Positions 31,915 through 42,526 of a stretch of 64,000 bases of DNA are shown piece after piece (the first letter of the stretch is position 1; every line of letters starts with the position of its first letter). The stretch is from Perkinsus olseni (lineage: Eukaryota; Perkinsozoa; Perkinsida; Perkinsidae): contig JABANP010000247.1 of the NCBI GenBank assembly GCA_013115135.1, positions 1 through 64,000 on the forward strand, given 5' to 3'. A model generated the notes under the pieces. That model was given only the letters and a program-made list of their open reading frames with translations, did not search any database and was not told where the DNA came from. Both the position numbers and the translations under genes were made by a program.

Positions 31915-32694
31915 GTCACTGTCGGTTAACTATTTGCGAGTCACAACGTGTGACCAACAACGATATCGAACTGGCAGCACAAGAGGCCATCCGAGATGCG
32001 TGAAGCTCCTGCGGCCGGCACGTCTGGGAGTTCGAATGGGGTCGGGGAAAGTTACTTCCCGCTCTGAATCAAATCGAATAATTCCATCAAATCATTTGGT
32101 GGGAAAGAGCACTGAACGGTGAGCAGATCATACCGACTACATGCATCAAGTTGCCAAGTATCAAGTGCCATCTTCTAACACTCCTATAGCTCTGTCTCTG
32201 ATGAAGCAAGTGGCTCTCTTGGATATAAGTCTCCTTCATAGCTTTTCTCTTCTCTCCTTCAGAAGGAGTCCTTCTCCGCTCTCTCGTTCTTTGCTCTCTT
32301 GGTCTGTCGCTGTAATCCAGGGAACACAATACCCAGATCTAGGAGAAGTGAATCTCAATAACGTATGAACAGATCAATGCTAAATCACTTTGAGCCTAGC
32401 AGAAGACAATCTCACAAACAATGGCGTGCGCGCCTGCGACCACGACAACAGTCGCTCTCCTCGGCCGTCGTTTTTGTCACAGGAGCCTGGCTATTGCAGC
32501 CTCACTAACTTCAATGCATACGCCGATTGAGCCAAGCTCCACCGACTTGTCTCACAGATACAGGGTAACGAAACTTGCGCTATAGAAGCAAGCAAGTAGA
32601 CGCAGCCACAGTGATGAGCAATTCGAGTTTTACGCTGGTTGCACTACCGGCATCGACGCTGCCGACAGTAGCAGCCCCCTGCATCCCCAGGTGA

Positions 32695-32715
32695 GGAATC
32701 CTCACTGAGGATTCC
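32695..32715. repeat. 21-nt palindrome, 1-nt centre
   Basis: GGAATCCTCA-c-TGAGGATTCC, perfect. Confidence 0.8.
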
Positions 32716-33054
32716 GGCCCAGAATTTCGGGGTGAGAAAAATCCCTCTTTCTAGGCATTCAAAGACTGACATTTCATACAAGCAGTGCTTGTACTTTACG
32801 AAACTTCGGCGGCTTGCATCTGACCAGAATCTGCTGCCGCCGGAGTCTTGTGGAATGGAAGTCGCCTCCCGGGTAGGGAACAATATCCGGACAACGATAT
32901 CAGGGCGTTAAATGGAAACATGCAAATGGTCACCAACTGCTGATTTCTCGGACAGATTATTATGCTCGAAAACTGTAGAAAATTCATCGGCGGGCCCCAC
33001 TCAGCGAGCACTGGCTTCGGTAAGTGAAGTTCAGTTGCTGACTTCAACACGGAA

Positions 33055-33075
33055 GTGACACGTTTAACGTGTCAC
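33055..33075. repeat. 21-nt palindrome, 1-nt centre
   Basis: GTGACACGTT-t-AACGTGTCAC, perfect. Confidence 0.8.
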
Positions 33076-33125
33076 GTTAACATCATTGACAGCATCGTGT
33101 AAACATCCACAACATCGCGTGAACA

Positions 33126-33890
33126 TCAAAAATCAAACGCTGAGGACGGATCATCATCGAGGTACAAACTCTCTGCCCGGGGGCTCCGCTTCAGGGCCTT
33201 CAAAGCTCTACCTTTCTTATCCTTAACGAACTTATACAGCCAACGCCTGTCCGACGCCTCGTATCCGGCAGGAGGAGTGTTTTCAATGTGGTCGAATAGG
33301 GATAAGCATTTGGACTTGTTCATATCGTAGTTCAGTTTTTCCGTGATTGCATCCATGAGGTGAGCGAACGGATTGTATTTGAAGAACTCCTTTTGGATCT
33401 CGTCATACGGCCCCTCGACGCTCGTTCCGACCATGTATTCCTGGCCTTCCGGGGCCTTCTTGCCTGTCATGTACTTGAGCGTCGCGTTCTTTTCCGGAGT
33501 CACACTGGAAACGACATCATAGCACACCGGAATCGTGTCACTGCCCGAGCGCGGTAGCAGACCATGAATAATATTCATCGAATATTACAAATAGTCCACC
33601 GTCGTATGGTGTCTACGGCTGTCAGCCGTGAGCGAAACGGAGTAACCTCCGTTATAAACCCTGTCTAAGGAGAGCGTGCCGCCATCATATTCCTTGTAGC
33701 AGCTCTTCTTGTCGAAGCTCATCTGGAAGCCCATCTGGAAAGACATAATATTGATGATAATGTGCCTTATTGCAATGCCATCGTTGCAAGTTATGCTCAT
33801 GATTACCTCAGGGTTCTTCTTAGACTTTCTGAACCACGAAGAGGCTATCCCAGGGGCAACCAACTGAACAGTGTAAGCGAATGGAGTCAT
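33126..33890 (-). CDS. Secreted-family paralogue A
   Basis: Three exons: 33890–33807 (28 codons, hydrophobic leader MTPFAYTVQLVAPG), 33734 or 33722–33589, and 33504–33126. The model gives about 202 residues (198 with the shorter exon 2). The exon layout (leader, ~45–65-residue middle exon, ~110–125-residue last exon, phases 0 and 2) is shared by all complete members of this cluster. Last-exon signature: EGP..EI, FF/KY.PFAH, PAGYE, RWL..FV. No known domain recognised. It is the most divergent member and lies outside the duplicated segment. Confidence 0.6.
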
Positions 33891-34511
33891 ACCGCAGGAG
33901 AGATCGTGCGGGGTCAACCTCATTTGGCCGGGGAAAGTGTGTTCGAGCGCGCATCATTCGCCCGTCCTCGTGATTGACCTCTTTAATCCTTCTGCGACCC
34001 TGATTTCATATTCGCTGTCCTCGCGAAGACAAAGCGAAGCCTCAGCTGTTGAGCTCGGCCTGATGTGCAGAGACTAACTGTAACATCTGCGTGCCTCTAC
34101 AGTATCACTCGATGTTATGTCGAGCCTTTGGAAAGCGAGTGAGCGGTTCCTCTCGTCGAATCGACGACGTCGATCTAACTCAAGTTCAGCTCTCGAACCC
34201 AGGTCCACCATTCGACTGCCAACCTTATTTCAGCCAAGGGTGCGATCGTGCATAGCGAATTGTCACGAGGGACATCCGTAATCGAGTGGGACTGCAGCTG
34301 TTAATGTCGCCACCGACTTTCTGAGTGTATTCGAGGCTTCGGAGAAGGCAGCGATTTTGAGAGTTCTCAGATGGACTCCGACCGGAGTACCACGATACCA
34401 CGTTTCCTGGGTAGCCTTCTTCGAGCTTTTCTCCGCTCGCTCCATTACTTTCCCCGGTCACTATTACCACTTGATCGACAACACGACTCCAGACAAACAC
34501 CACAACACACC

Positions 34512-34558
34512 CACGTTGTGAACACTGTGTCAGAGTCTGACACAGTGTTCACAACGTG
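34512..34558. repeat. 47-nt palindrome, 1-nt centre
   Basis: Perfect 23-bp arms (start CACGTTGTGAACACTG) around a single G at 34535. Confidence 0.9.
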
Positions 34559-34561
34559 ACA

Positions 34562-34584
34562 CTATGTCTGACAGTCAGACATAG
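34562..34584. repeat. 23-nt palindrome, 1-nt centre
   Basis: CTATGTCTGAC-a-GTCAGACATAG, perfect; 3 nt after the 47-nt palindrome. The pairing extends four more bases after one mismatch. Confidence 0.88.
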
Positions 34585-35569
34585 CGTCATCGACCTCGCA
34601 TCGAAATTTGGTGAATTAGTGACACACCAATTTGGTGTCACCAAATTTGGGTATCATGTAGCAGAGGCAGTCTCCGAGAGGCGGTGACCTCCATTGTTCA
34701 GCAGAACATGGGAGAGCTGCTCTACTCTATACGTTGATCTGGGCGAAGTCGGTAGTCCCCAGCATTCTACCTCCACTCCGCGAATGTTTCTGGGGGGGAT
34801 GCGCGATGTGGCGGAGGCAGCTCGCCACCAGCTCCGAGCAATGAGCTGCGTTGAGCCCGCGTCCGCCATTCACAACCATTACGTCTCATGGATGATAACC
34901 TCAGTGTCTGTTGCTAATGCTTTACTAGCTAGAACACCGAACACCGATGAAATACTGTAACCTCGATGATCCAGGCAATCACTTATAAACTTGTATGTGC
35001 GAGCATAGTCATTGCGAGATATGTTCGCCTGGGGCTATCCTCCTCCGTAGCATTGCTACCACTGCATCTTGGTTCGACGACCGTGCAAACCATTCTTCAT
35101 CAGGTAGACATAGAGGCTCGTCCCAGTTGAGAATAGGGCAATTGAAGTGCCGGAACTGCGGCGAATCCCGACAATTCAATTGTCACAATTGCGCGCGACG
35201 CGTGTTTGCTTTCTCTCTGGGAATGTAATCTGTTCGACGGGAATATCAAGTCAAATCTCCTTATTCGACCAAATGTAGTAATCATTCATTCTGAACACGA
35301 AGTAGCATTTGATTTGTTATTCCTGAGCCCGTCGAGAATTGCACATCTTTTCGCTTGTCTAGCTACACATGAGTTCCTCCAGGGAGCTAAGTGAGTAGGA
35401 GTTGCCGTGTACAACCACTTTCGAGCTGCTCCGACCGATCATGACGAGAAGCCGTCTGAGATCGAGTAACGCATTGAGTATCGAAGTATCACATCCCGTT
35501 TACTATCATATTGGATTGTGGCCCTTAGCATCCTTCGCGACAAGGTGCAACCGTTTGATATGTTCCCTG

Positions 35570-35592
35570 AGCTGAGCCCAGTGGGCTCAGCT
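35570..35592. repeat. 23-nt palindrome, 1-nt centre, absent in copy 2
   Basis: AGCTGAGCCCA-g-TGGGCTCAGCT. The paralogous site near 44688 lacks 14 nt and has no palindrome. Confidence 0.88.
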
Positions 35593-35675
35593 GTTCAACT
35601 CCAACAACACGACACTCATCAATGAACATCACAGCACATCAGCACCACATGAACATGATAAAGATGATAGTCCAC

Positions 35676-36427
35676 TCACGATGGATCTACCTCATCAAAA
35701 TACACAACTTCTCCTTCTTTGCCTAACTTCTGCCAAGCTTCCTTTTCATTGTCCTTCATGAACTTCTTCAACCAACCTCTACCCAAATTCTTATAGCCGG
35801 CGGGCTCGTTAGTTTCAACGAGATTGACCAGCCATGAGCATTGAGATCTATCCATACCGGCTTCAAATTTTTCTACTATTGTGTCTCCCACATGAGCGAA
35901 CGGGATGAGCTTAGAGTATTTCCTTTTGATTTCTTCAGCCGACCCCTCGACCCTCGCTCCCTTGATGTCACGCGAATACTGTAGCTGAACCGTTCCTTCG
36001 GGCTTCATCCTGAGAAAGAGCTGATGAGGAAAACCGCAGTGCGGCAAGCTTGCGGGCGATGAGTATCACCAATATGACATGGCCGTATATGAATGGCCCT
36101 TTTGGATAATGTATTGGACTGCATAGCCACCGATAGCCATACGGATCATGTGAAGCGACCCGTCAGAGGCCTCGCTTGAGCAACGATCCGCGTCAGCGTC
36201 GATCTGAGATATCACACTCCGATCGGTGATACTGTCCAGCTGCTACCTTCGAGCCGAAGTCTGCGGTGAGCCCCTGAGAATTCTTATGGTCAACCTGAAA
36301 ACCAAGTAGGTTGGATTGCACAAAATCTACACATTATAAAGAGTACCTCCGTCCTACTAGAATGGATGGCCGTCACCACCGAGACCAGGCTTGATGTGAA
36401 TAAAAAAACGTAAGCGAAGGCGGTCAT
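35676..36427 (-). CDS. Secreted-family paralogue C
   Basis: Exons 36427–36347 (27 codons, leader MTAFAYVFLFTSSLVSVVTA, a good signal peptide), 36239–36070 and 36009–35676 (stop). Introns are 107 and 60 nt, GT–AG, phases 0 and 2; predicted 194 residues. The last exon has the family signature: IKRKYSK, PFAHV, SQC.WLV, PAGY, GWLKKFMKDNE. Function unknown; secretion is inferred from the leader. Its duplicate is paralogue F at 44771–45538. Confidence 0.68.
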
Positions 36428-36693
36428 AGGGACGGCTCCGAAAAAACGAGTCTGCGACCGATAATGGCGGCCCCGCTGCCGAGAGGCAGTCGGATAATTC
36501 GCACGAACGCCGCAACGAGTACTAGCACTACTGTTAAAGCTGACGAGACAAGACGGAATTTCTGTAACGAGCAAATGGTTTCCTGGAAATTGAAGTCGAG
36601 CAAGTAGGGATCGCTTAGTTGGCAAGGGCGCAAGAATCCACGTGCAGGAGGACTCGCATGATACAGGACACATAGCTGTGCTAGCAAGGGCAC

Positions 36694-36968
36694 CACTGTC
36701 AGCCGTGAGTGAAACCGAATAACTTCCGTTATAAACTCTATTTGAGGAGAGCGTGCCGCCTGTATGACGTTTGTACCAGCTCTCATTATCGAAGTACATC
36801 TGGGAAGACATGATGATGATCATGATGCGTATTATTGCAATCATCCCAATGCAATGCCATGATTGCACATCAAGCTACCTCAGGGTGCCTTCCAGACTGC
36901 ATCCACGTTGTAGAGGCTAGCCCAGGCCCTGGGACAACCAACAGAACAGAGTGAGCGAATGGAGCCAT
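36694..36968 (-). pseudogene. Secreted-family paralogue B, truncated
   Basis: Leader exon 36968–36879 (MAPFAHSVLLVVPG…) and a middle exon 36799–36694 (…GGTLSSNRVYNGSYSVSLTADS) related to paralogue A. No matching last exon follows before paralogue C begins 270 bp further on, and the exon-2 phase differs from the family. Probably a gene remnant; a fused transcript with C is possible. Confidence 0.5.
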
Positions 36969-37472
36969 AACGCAGGAGAGATTGTGCGGGATCAACCTCT
37001 TTCGGGCGGGGGAAGTGTGTTCGAGCGCACATCATTCGCCCGTCCTCGTGAACGACGTCTTCCAGCCTTCCGCGATACAGATTCCTCATTCACTGACCTT
37101 CCGGAGACGAAGTGGAGGCTGTTCAGCTTGGCCTGTTCAGCAAAGACCAACTATGGCGCTCACGTGTTACTCCAGCCTGTGCTTGCTGGCAGCGAGCAGT
37201 TGGTGGCCACCATCGTTCAGCAGGACATGGGAAACTGCCCCTCTGGGTGGAGTCGGCGGTCTTCAGCGTCCTGACCCATCTCCCTGGAAGTAGAGGTGGG
37301 ATACGCGAGTCTTTCCCAGGATGGAGAAGACTGCATACGGGCAAGTCATGAACCATCCGCCTCGTCTCTTGCTTCTAGGCTAGAAGTTCTAGCGCACGCC
37401 GAATCCTAAGTGCGCGTTGTACTGAGGCACGTAGGGCGTGACGGCGTCGTAAAAAGACGGGGACCGAGCAAG

Positions 37473-37712
37473 AGGCGCATACAGGCTGTACACACCGCTA
37501 GAGAGCTACACAGCTACAGTAGCTAAAGGCTCATACAGGCTGTACACACCGCTAGAGGGCTACACAGCTAAAGTAGCTAAAGGCTCATACTAGGCTGTAT
37601 ACACCGCTAGAGGGCTACACAGCTACAGTAGCTAAAGGCTCATACTAGGCTGTATACACCGTTAGAGGGCTACACAGCTACAGTAGCTAAAGGCTCATAC
37701 TAGGCTGTATAT
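37473..37712. repeat. Minisatellite, 54–55-bp unit, ~4.4 copies
   Basis: Units start AGGCKCATAC at 37473, 37527, 37581 and 37636, with a partial unit at 37691. The duplicated segment has the same array with about 3.4 copies at 46474–46657. Confidence 0.85.
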
Positions 37713-37741
37713 ATAGCGGAGAGGGGGTCATAACTTATGAC

Positions 37742-37794
37742 CGTATGGGAGTACTTGTGACTCATAACTTATGAGTCATAAGTACTTCCATACG
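37742..37794. repeat. 53-nt near-perfect palindrome, 1-nt centre
   Basis: Arms of 26 with only two G·T mismatches around C37768. It is preceded directly by a perfect 15-nt palindrome GTCATAA-c-TTATGAC (37727–37741). The duplicate near 46687 is 14 nt shorter and lacks the palindrome tip. Confidence 0.85.
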
Positions 37795-38096
37795 CGTCGG
37801 TAATCATCTCACTGTGAAGTTTCACTGTGACAATCGAGCGAGGGGACGAAGAATGCGCTGCAAGATTGCCATAGAACTAGAAGGTAAATATTGCACTCTT
37901 CCCCGACAGGAAGTTCCCGCCTCGCGTTGACTATGAAAGGGGGAGAAACAACTGGCATCATCCCTTTCGCTGCTGCTTCTGTTATCTCATCTTATTGCCC
38001 AACTCCAACACCACACCATCGTTAATAAACATCACAACACATCGTCATCAGCACCACATGAACATGATAAAGATAACACTTAATCCATGATCAACC

Positions 38097-38874
38097 TCAG
38101 TCATCATAATACACTTTCTTTCCCTCTTTGCGCAGTTTTTCCATAGCTTCCTCCCTATTATTCTCCACGAACTGCTTCAGCCAACCTCTCCCCCATTCCT
38201 CGTAACCGGCGTCGGGCTTTGTCTCAATGTGATTGACCAACTCCAAGCATTGAGACTTATTCATACCGGCTTTGAATTTCTGTACGACTATATCTTCCAC
38301 ATGATCGAACGGGATGAACTTGGAGTATTTCCTTTTGATGTCTTCAATCGGCCCCTCGACCTCGTACCCCGACAGGGAAACCTTGTCTTCATGCCAATAC
38401 TCTAGCTCAGCCGTCCCCTCACGAGGTCCGCGCTCCATCCTAAGTTAAGATTCGGTGAGAGTTCTCAGGAACGCTCATCTCCCTCATCACTGAGTTACCA
38501 ATGATATTGCACGGACGATCCGGTGCCGTCTCCACGGAGAACGTACCGGATTGAATAATCACCCCCTCTCAAGGAGTACATGACTAGCGAGCCGTTGGCG
38601 CCATCGCTCGTGCAGGTATTCGATGCAGCGTAGATCTGAGAGATGACAATTCCATCGGCGATGTCGCCGCGTTGGCACCGTCGTAGTGGACTCTACCCCG
38701 GGGTCCGACATCTCGACAGACCCTTCAGAGCTTGGAGTGTCGGTCTGCAGAAAATTCGATGTGGACAGTCCACAATCAACACGTTATTGAAAGTACCTTG
38801 GCCCTACTAGAATGAATGGCCGCCACCGAGATGAGGCTTGATGTGAACAAAAAGACGTAAGCGAGGGGGTTCAT
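38097..38874 (-). CDS. Secreted-family paralogue D
   Basis: Exons 38874–38797 (26 codons, leader MNPLAYVFLFTSSLISVAA), 38692–38499 and 38439–38097; introns 104 and 59 nt; predicted 204 residues. The middle exon has NGSLVMY…GGDYSIRYVL; the last exon has EGPIEDIKRKYSKF, HVEDIVV, AGYEEWGRGWLKQFV. Phases agree throughout. Duplicate of paralogue G. Confidence 0.68.
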
Positions 38875-39297
38875 AGCAACGGCTCCGAGAAAACGAGTCT
38901 GCGACCGATAACGGCTTCCCTGATGTGCAGTGGCGGTCTAATAAATTGCACAACACTGCTGGGCTGATCTTATCTGACGTGCTAAAGCAACAAGTACTAG
39001 CAGTACTGTTATAGCTCACGAGATTTGCTCTCCGTTCAATAAACTAATTCTGAAACTCACGACCAACACCAGAATCGTTTATCACACGTAAAATGCTGGT
39101 CCAGAATCGTTCCTGAGTCTCTGAGTTTTTGCTTTGTCGAACACGCCCAAGACGGAAACTCGCGAAATGAGGAAATGCAGGTCGAGCAGGTAAGGCTCAC
39201 AGTGGACCGCCCACTCAGTTTAGGCAAGGGCGCAAGAGTCCACGTGCAAGACTTCATCTGTAGCTTACAAGAGCTCGAAGACTATTTCCACACCTCG

Positions 39298-39302
39298 ACT
39301 CT
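39298..39302 (+). other. Target-site duplication ACTCT (left)
   Basis: Repeated at 44030–44034. The unoccupied duplicate at about 48226–48240 reads GACTCTCGCAGG, confirming the insertion point. Confidence 0.9.
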
Positions 39303-39573
39303 AGTGGAGTGCAAAGTCTAGGCTAGTGAAGTATGTTCCACTTAAGCCATTTGGCCGCGTGGTTAACTTGTATACTTGCGAACCGAAAGACCCCGGGTTC
39401 AATCCCCAGGTCTGACTGATGCGCTATACTGTCTCCGGCTACAGCTGATAAAGCCAGTAATCGATCAAGCTAAATTAGCTGTAACACCATTGATTGTACT
39501 ACTGAAAGGGTTAACTCAGTAATCTAGAGATTTCTTATATTTCCTTATGTCCTCTCCCGCTTTGCGTTCAATT
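39303..39573 (+). repeat. 5' LTR, 271 bp
   Basis: Begins AGTGGAGTGC and ends GCGTTCAATT; the usual TG…CA ends are absent. Contains a tRNA-like segment and, unusually, the gag ATG (39547). Confidence 0.9.
39345..39417 (+). promoter_or_regulatory. tRNA-like segment with A and B boxes in LTR
   Basis: TGGCCGCGTGG (39352–39362) fits an A box and GGTTCAATCCC (39396–39406) a B box, at tRNA-like spacing. The acceptor stem is missing and only 4 of 5 T-stem pairs form, so it is not a tRNA gene. The 3' LTR copy is at 43801–43873 and differs by one base. Confidence 0.55.
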
Positions 39574-41085
39574 GGTGCCCAGACTCCTAGCTCTTCGAGT
39601 GAGAGTTCTGGTAGCGCGAGTGCACCTCGCGCACACCAACTTCGCCCTCTCTCTGATTTCTACAGTGAAGACGAAGATGACGTCAGAGACGTCAGCATTG
39701 ACCTCGATCACGATGATGACGAGGCATTGCTTCCACTGGACGATGAGTTCGCTCATCGCAGTGATAGTGAGTTGGATGATAGAGATCCTTCTCAACACAA
39801 GGTTGGTGATACCCCTCACCAAGAGGGTGGTACTCCTCCTCAGAAAGGTAAAGCGCCTGAAAAGCGTAAGGTGGTTTTGGATGATACCAAGCCATCGCCT
39901 CTAGCCGGGACTTCCAAAACTCGGCGGATGATCGAACTTCGTAAGAACGCCGTCAAGTTCAGCGGTGGTGCCGACGAAGATGTTGAAGAATGGTTGGACA
40001 AGCTGGATATGATTGCCGGTCCCGAAGGTTTTAACCTTGACTACTATGATCAGGCTGTGCTCCTTAAGTTATCGGTGTCTGGTCCGGCGTATCAGGCTGC
40101 CAAGATGGTCCCGTGTGAGCAGAAGTCCATCGATCCTTCCAGGAAGCGGTACTTGGCCCGGCTACGATCCGAACTACGAAAGCGGTTTGGTTCGAGCCCT
40201 GACAAGGCTGTTGCCAGCTTGAGAAGTGTCAGCTTCAACGACTACACATCGGTTGATGAGTATGCTACTGCCGTGAGTCGCCTAGTGCGACAGAGCTTCA
40301 GCAATATTCACAACAGATGCCAGGGTGAGATCATGAAGCTGTTCTTCTACAGTGGTCTACCACACGATCATCCAGCAAGCTCTGCCATCAAGCCGTTCTG
40401 CCTTGACCCTACCAAGTCTTATGAGCAAATCATTACTCGCGCGAGGCTGTCATTTGATAACCTCAGTCAACCGCGAGTAGCCGCACCTGGTGTGCGAAGA
40501 TTTGACTTTAAGTCTGGCAAGGGTGAGGGTGGTAAAGGCGGTAAAGGCAAGGGAAAGAGAAGCCGTGAAGGAGGCCAATCGGTGAAACGCTGTGAGTTTT
40601 GCAATAAGACCAATCACACGATTGAAACGTGTAGATTCCTTGCTAAAGCAAGAATGGCCTTGAAGGTAAGCAACCTCGGGAAGCGGTTTCATGTATTAAA
40701 TTCTCCGATGCCGCTGTTGCTTCAGACTGAGTATAATCTCATTTGCCTTGTCGATTCAGGATCAAGTGACTCAATCATAACTCGATCGGCATTAAGCAAG
40801 GTTGGTAGAGGTTGTAGTTCAGTTGAAGGTCACCAGGTTGCATTATCGACCATTAAAGGTCCTCAGTTGTGTACCAACGCAAAGATCCCTGCTACTGTGT
40901 TGAGTTGTAACAATGATATACGGAATACTATGCCTGTGTTAGTCGTTGATGCAGATCACATAGTACTCGTAGGTAACTATAGAGTTGATGTAATTCTAGG
41001 ATGCGATTGGATAGCGATGCACTCTCCTGTAGTATTCGAGAGCACGCATTACACTGAGCCCATAATAGCCGCTTCACCGGCATAA
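39547..41085 (+). CDS. Retrotransposon Gag + aspartic protease ORF
   Basis: 512 codons. Acidic, Ser-rich N-terminus, a gag-like helical middle, a basic Gly/Lys linker and a zinc knuckle CEFCNKTNHTIETC (CX2CX4HX4C), then the protease motif LVDSGSSDS. Ends at TAA, but the same frame stays open beyond it into reverse transcriptase. The first nine codons overlap the 5' LTR. Confidence 0.85.
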   Translation: MSSPALRSIGAQTPSSSSESSGSASAPRAHQLRPLSDFYSEDEDDVRDVSIDLDHDDDEALLPLDDEFAHRSDSELDDRDPSQHKVGDTPHQEGGTPPQKGKAPEKRKVVLDDTKPSPLAGTSKTRRMIELRKNAVKFSGGADEDVEEWLDKLDMIAGPEGFNLDYYDQAVLLKLSVSGPAYQAAKMVPCEQKSIDPSRKRYLARLRSELRKRFGSSPDKAVASLRSVSFNDYTSVDEYATAVSRLVRQSFSNIHNRCQGEIMKLFFYSGLPHDHPASSAIKPFCLDPTKSYEQIITRARLSFDNLSQPRVAAPGVRRFDFKSGKGEGGKGGKGKGKRSREGGQSVKRCEFCNKTNHTIETCRFLAKARMALKVSNLGKRFHVLNSPMPLLLQTEYNLICLVDSGSSDSIITRSALSKVGRGCSSVEGHQVALSTIKGPQLCTNAKIPATVLSCNNDIRNTMPVLVVDADHIVLVGNYRVDVILGCDWIAMHSPVVFESTHYTEPIIAASPA

Positions 41086-42519
41086 GCCTCTGGCGCAAAT
41101 TCTCAGATTAGAATAGATGAACAAACTGGGAATAGAATCACAGCTACTATTGATGAACCTGATTTCATTGCTCGTAGACTAACTGATGGTGATGGTAAAT
41201 CTGTTTGGCAAGTGGAATGGAAGTGGATTGATAATAAAGCTCCTCCAGGGGTATTCCGTCCTCCCACTTATGAAAAGCAGATGGAATCACTGAGTCAATC
41301 ACAGTTAGATACATGGCAGACGGAAATCAAGAAATGGGAATCCCAGGGCTTCATACAAGAAGTCAAAAGATCTGATTTGAAGGGAACGTTGACTTTAATG
41401 GGAGTCGCACAAGAACACAAAATCACAACTCCTTGCCGCCCTGTTATAGACTTCAAGCCTCTAAATAATCAGATCCATTCATATCCCAATTCGGATGACC
41501 ATGTTACCGTCGACGATACATTACGCCGATGGAGAGCGAACTATACACGTGATGGTAAATCGATAGATAGCTGGGTATTGATAGATATAAAGAAAGCATA
41601 CCTTTGCGTACGCATGAGCCCTAAATGCGCGGCATATCAAGGCCTCATCATAAAAGATGAGAAAGGATCAACAAGATACATGCGATTGGATCGCTTAGGA
41701 TTTGGCATTAATATTGCTCCAAAAGTACTGAGAAGTATCATAAGATATATTCTCTGCGAGGAAGGTCTCGAAAGCCGGATAGATATGTTCGTAGATGATA
41801 TGCGAGTACCAACTGAGCATGTAGATCAGTTGCGCGAAGCATTACATAGAAACGGGTTCCCAACGAAAGACCCAGAGAGCAGTAGCTCAGCACGGATTTT
41901 AGGATTACAAATGACTGGTGCGAATAGATGGAAACGACGAAGTGACATCCAGCCCATTGCTGGCTTCACCTATCGTGATCTTCGTTCGTGGGTGGCCACG
42001 ATAGCATCATCTCATTATCCTGTCCTAGGATGGCTCTCGCCAGCAGCCAGAGCGCTGGAGAGACTGAGTATTATTGCCAATCCGAGCGCAACTTCGCCCG
42101 ATCCTTTGCCTGATGATATTGTGACGAAAGCACATAAATTGTACTCAGACATTGTACTACGAGGAGATCCAGCTACTGGATTCTTCCGAGTAGATCCCTC
42201 GCAGCCATGGTTTTTGTACACAGATGCTTCGGCGGACGCAATCGGTGCATGCTTATATTTTGGGTCGCAATTAGTCGAAGATAAATCTTGGCTACGAGCC
42301 ACGAAAGACATTCGGCCTATCGATACAGTAGAGCTAGAAGCAGGCTTGAGAGGTCTGAACGACCTAACGGTTCCTTGGATAAGAGCCTTAGGAATTAAAA
42401 CTGGTCTTGCACTTACAGTGTATGTCGATAACAAGCCAGTCCTAGGCCAACTTTCTAGGGAAGAAACTCAGCCATTGGGTTGCATCCAAGGGTCTTGCAT
42501 CAGGTGCAGCGGAGGTTAG
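41086..42519 (+). CDS. Reverse transcriptase + RNase H ORF
   Basis: In frame with the gag/protease ORF after the TAA; first ATG at 41212. RT features include DIKKAYL, LGFGINIAPK and the catalytic box FVDDM. RNase H features are YTDASADAIGA, VELEAGL and VYVDNK. The frame runs out at 42519, a few dozen codons after RNase H, where the integrase frame (+1) takes over. Confidence 0.85.
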   Translation, partial: ASGANSQIRIDEQTGNRITATIDEPDFIARRLTDGDGKSVWQVEWKWIDNKAPPGVFRPPTYEKQMESLSQSQLDTWQTEIKKWESQGFIQEVKRSDLKGTLTLMGVAQEHKITTPCRPVIDFKPLNNQIHSYPNSDDHVTVDDTLRRWRANYTRDGKSIDSWVLIDIKKAYLCVRMSPKCAAYQGLIIKDEKGSTRYMRLDRLGFGINIAPKVLRSIIRYILCEEGLESRIDMFVDDMRVPTEHVDQLREALHRNGFPTKDPESSSSARILGLQMTGANRWKRRSDIQPIAGFTYRDLRSWVATIASSHYPVLGWLSPAARALERLSIIANPSATSPDPLPDDIVTKAHKLYSDIVLRGDPATGFFRVDPSQPWFLYTDASADAIGACLYFGSQLVEDKSWLRATKDIRPIDTVELEAGLRGLNDLTVPWIRALGIKTGLALTVYVDNKPVLGQLSREETQPLGCIQGSCIRCSGG

Positions 42520-42526
42520 GCTACAA

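Larger units (their letters stand above)
35232..39302. repeat. Segmental duplication, copy 1
   Basis: About 4.1 kb, aligned by eye with 44328–48240. Both carry secreted-family genes and a minisatellite in the same order. Copies differ by scattered substitutions and small indels, so the duplication is not very recent. The LTR element lies at its right end. Confidence 0.88.

Noticed and set aside
39345..39417. A genuine tRNA gene in the LTR
   Set aside because: Only A and B boxes are convincing; the acceptor stem and anticodon arm do not form.
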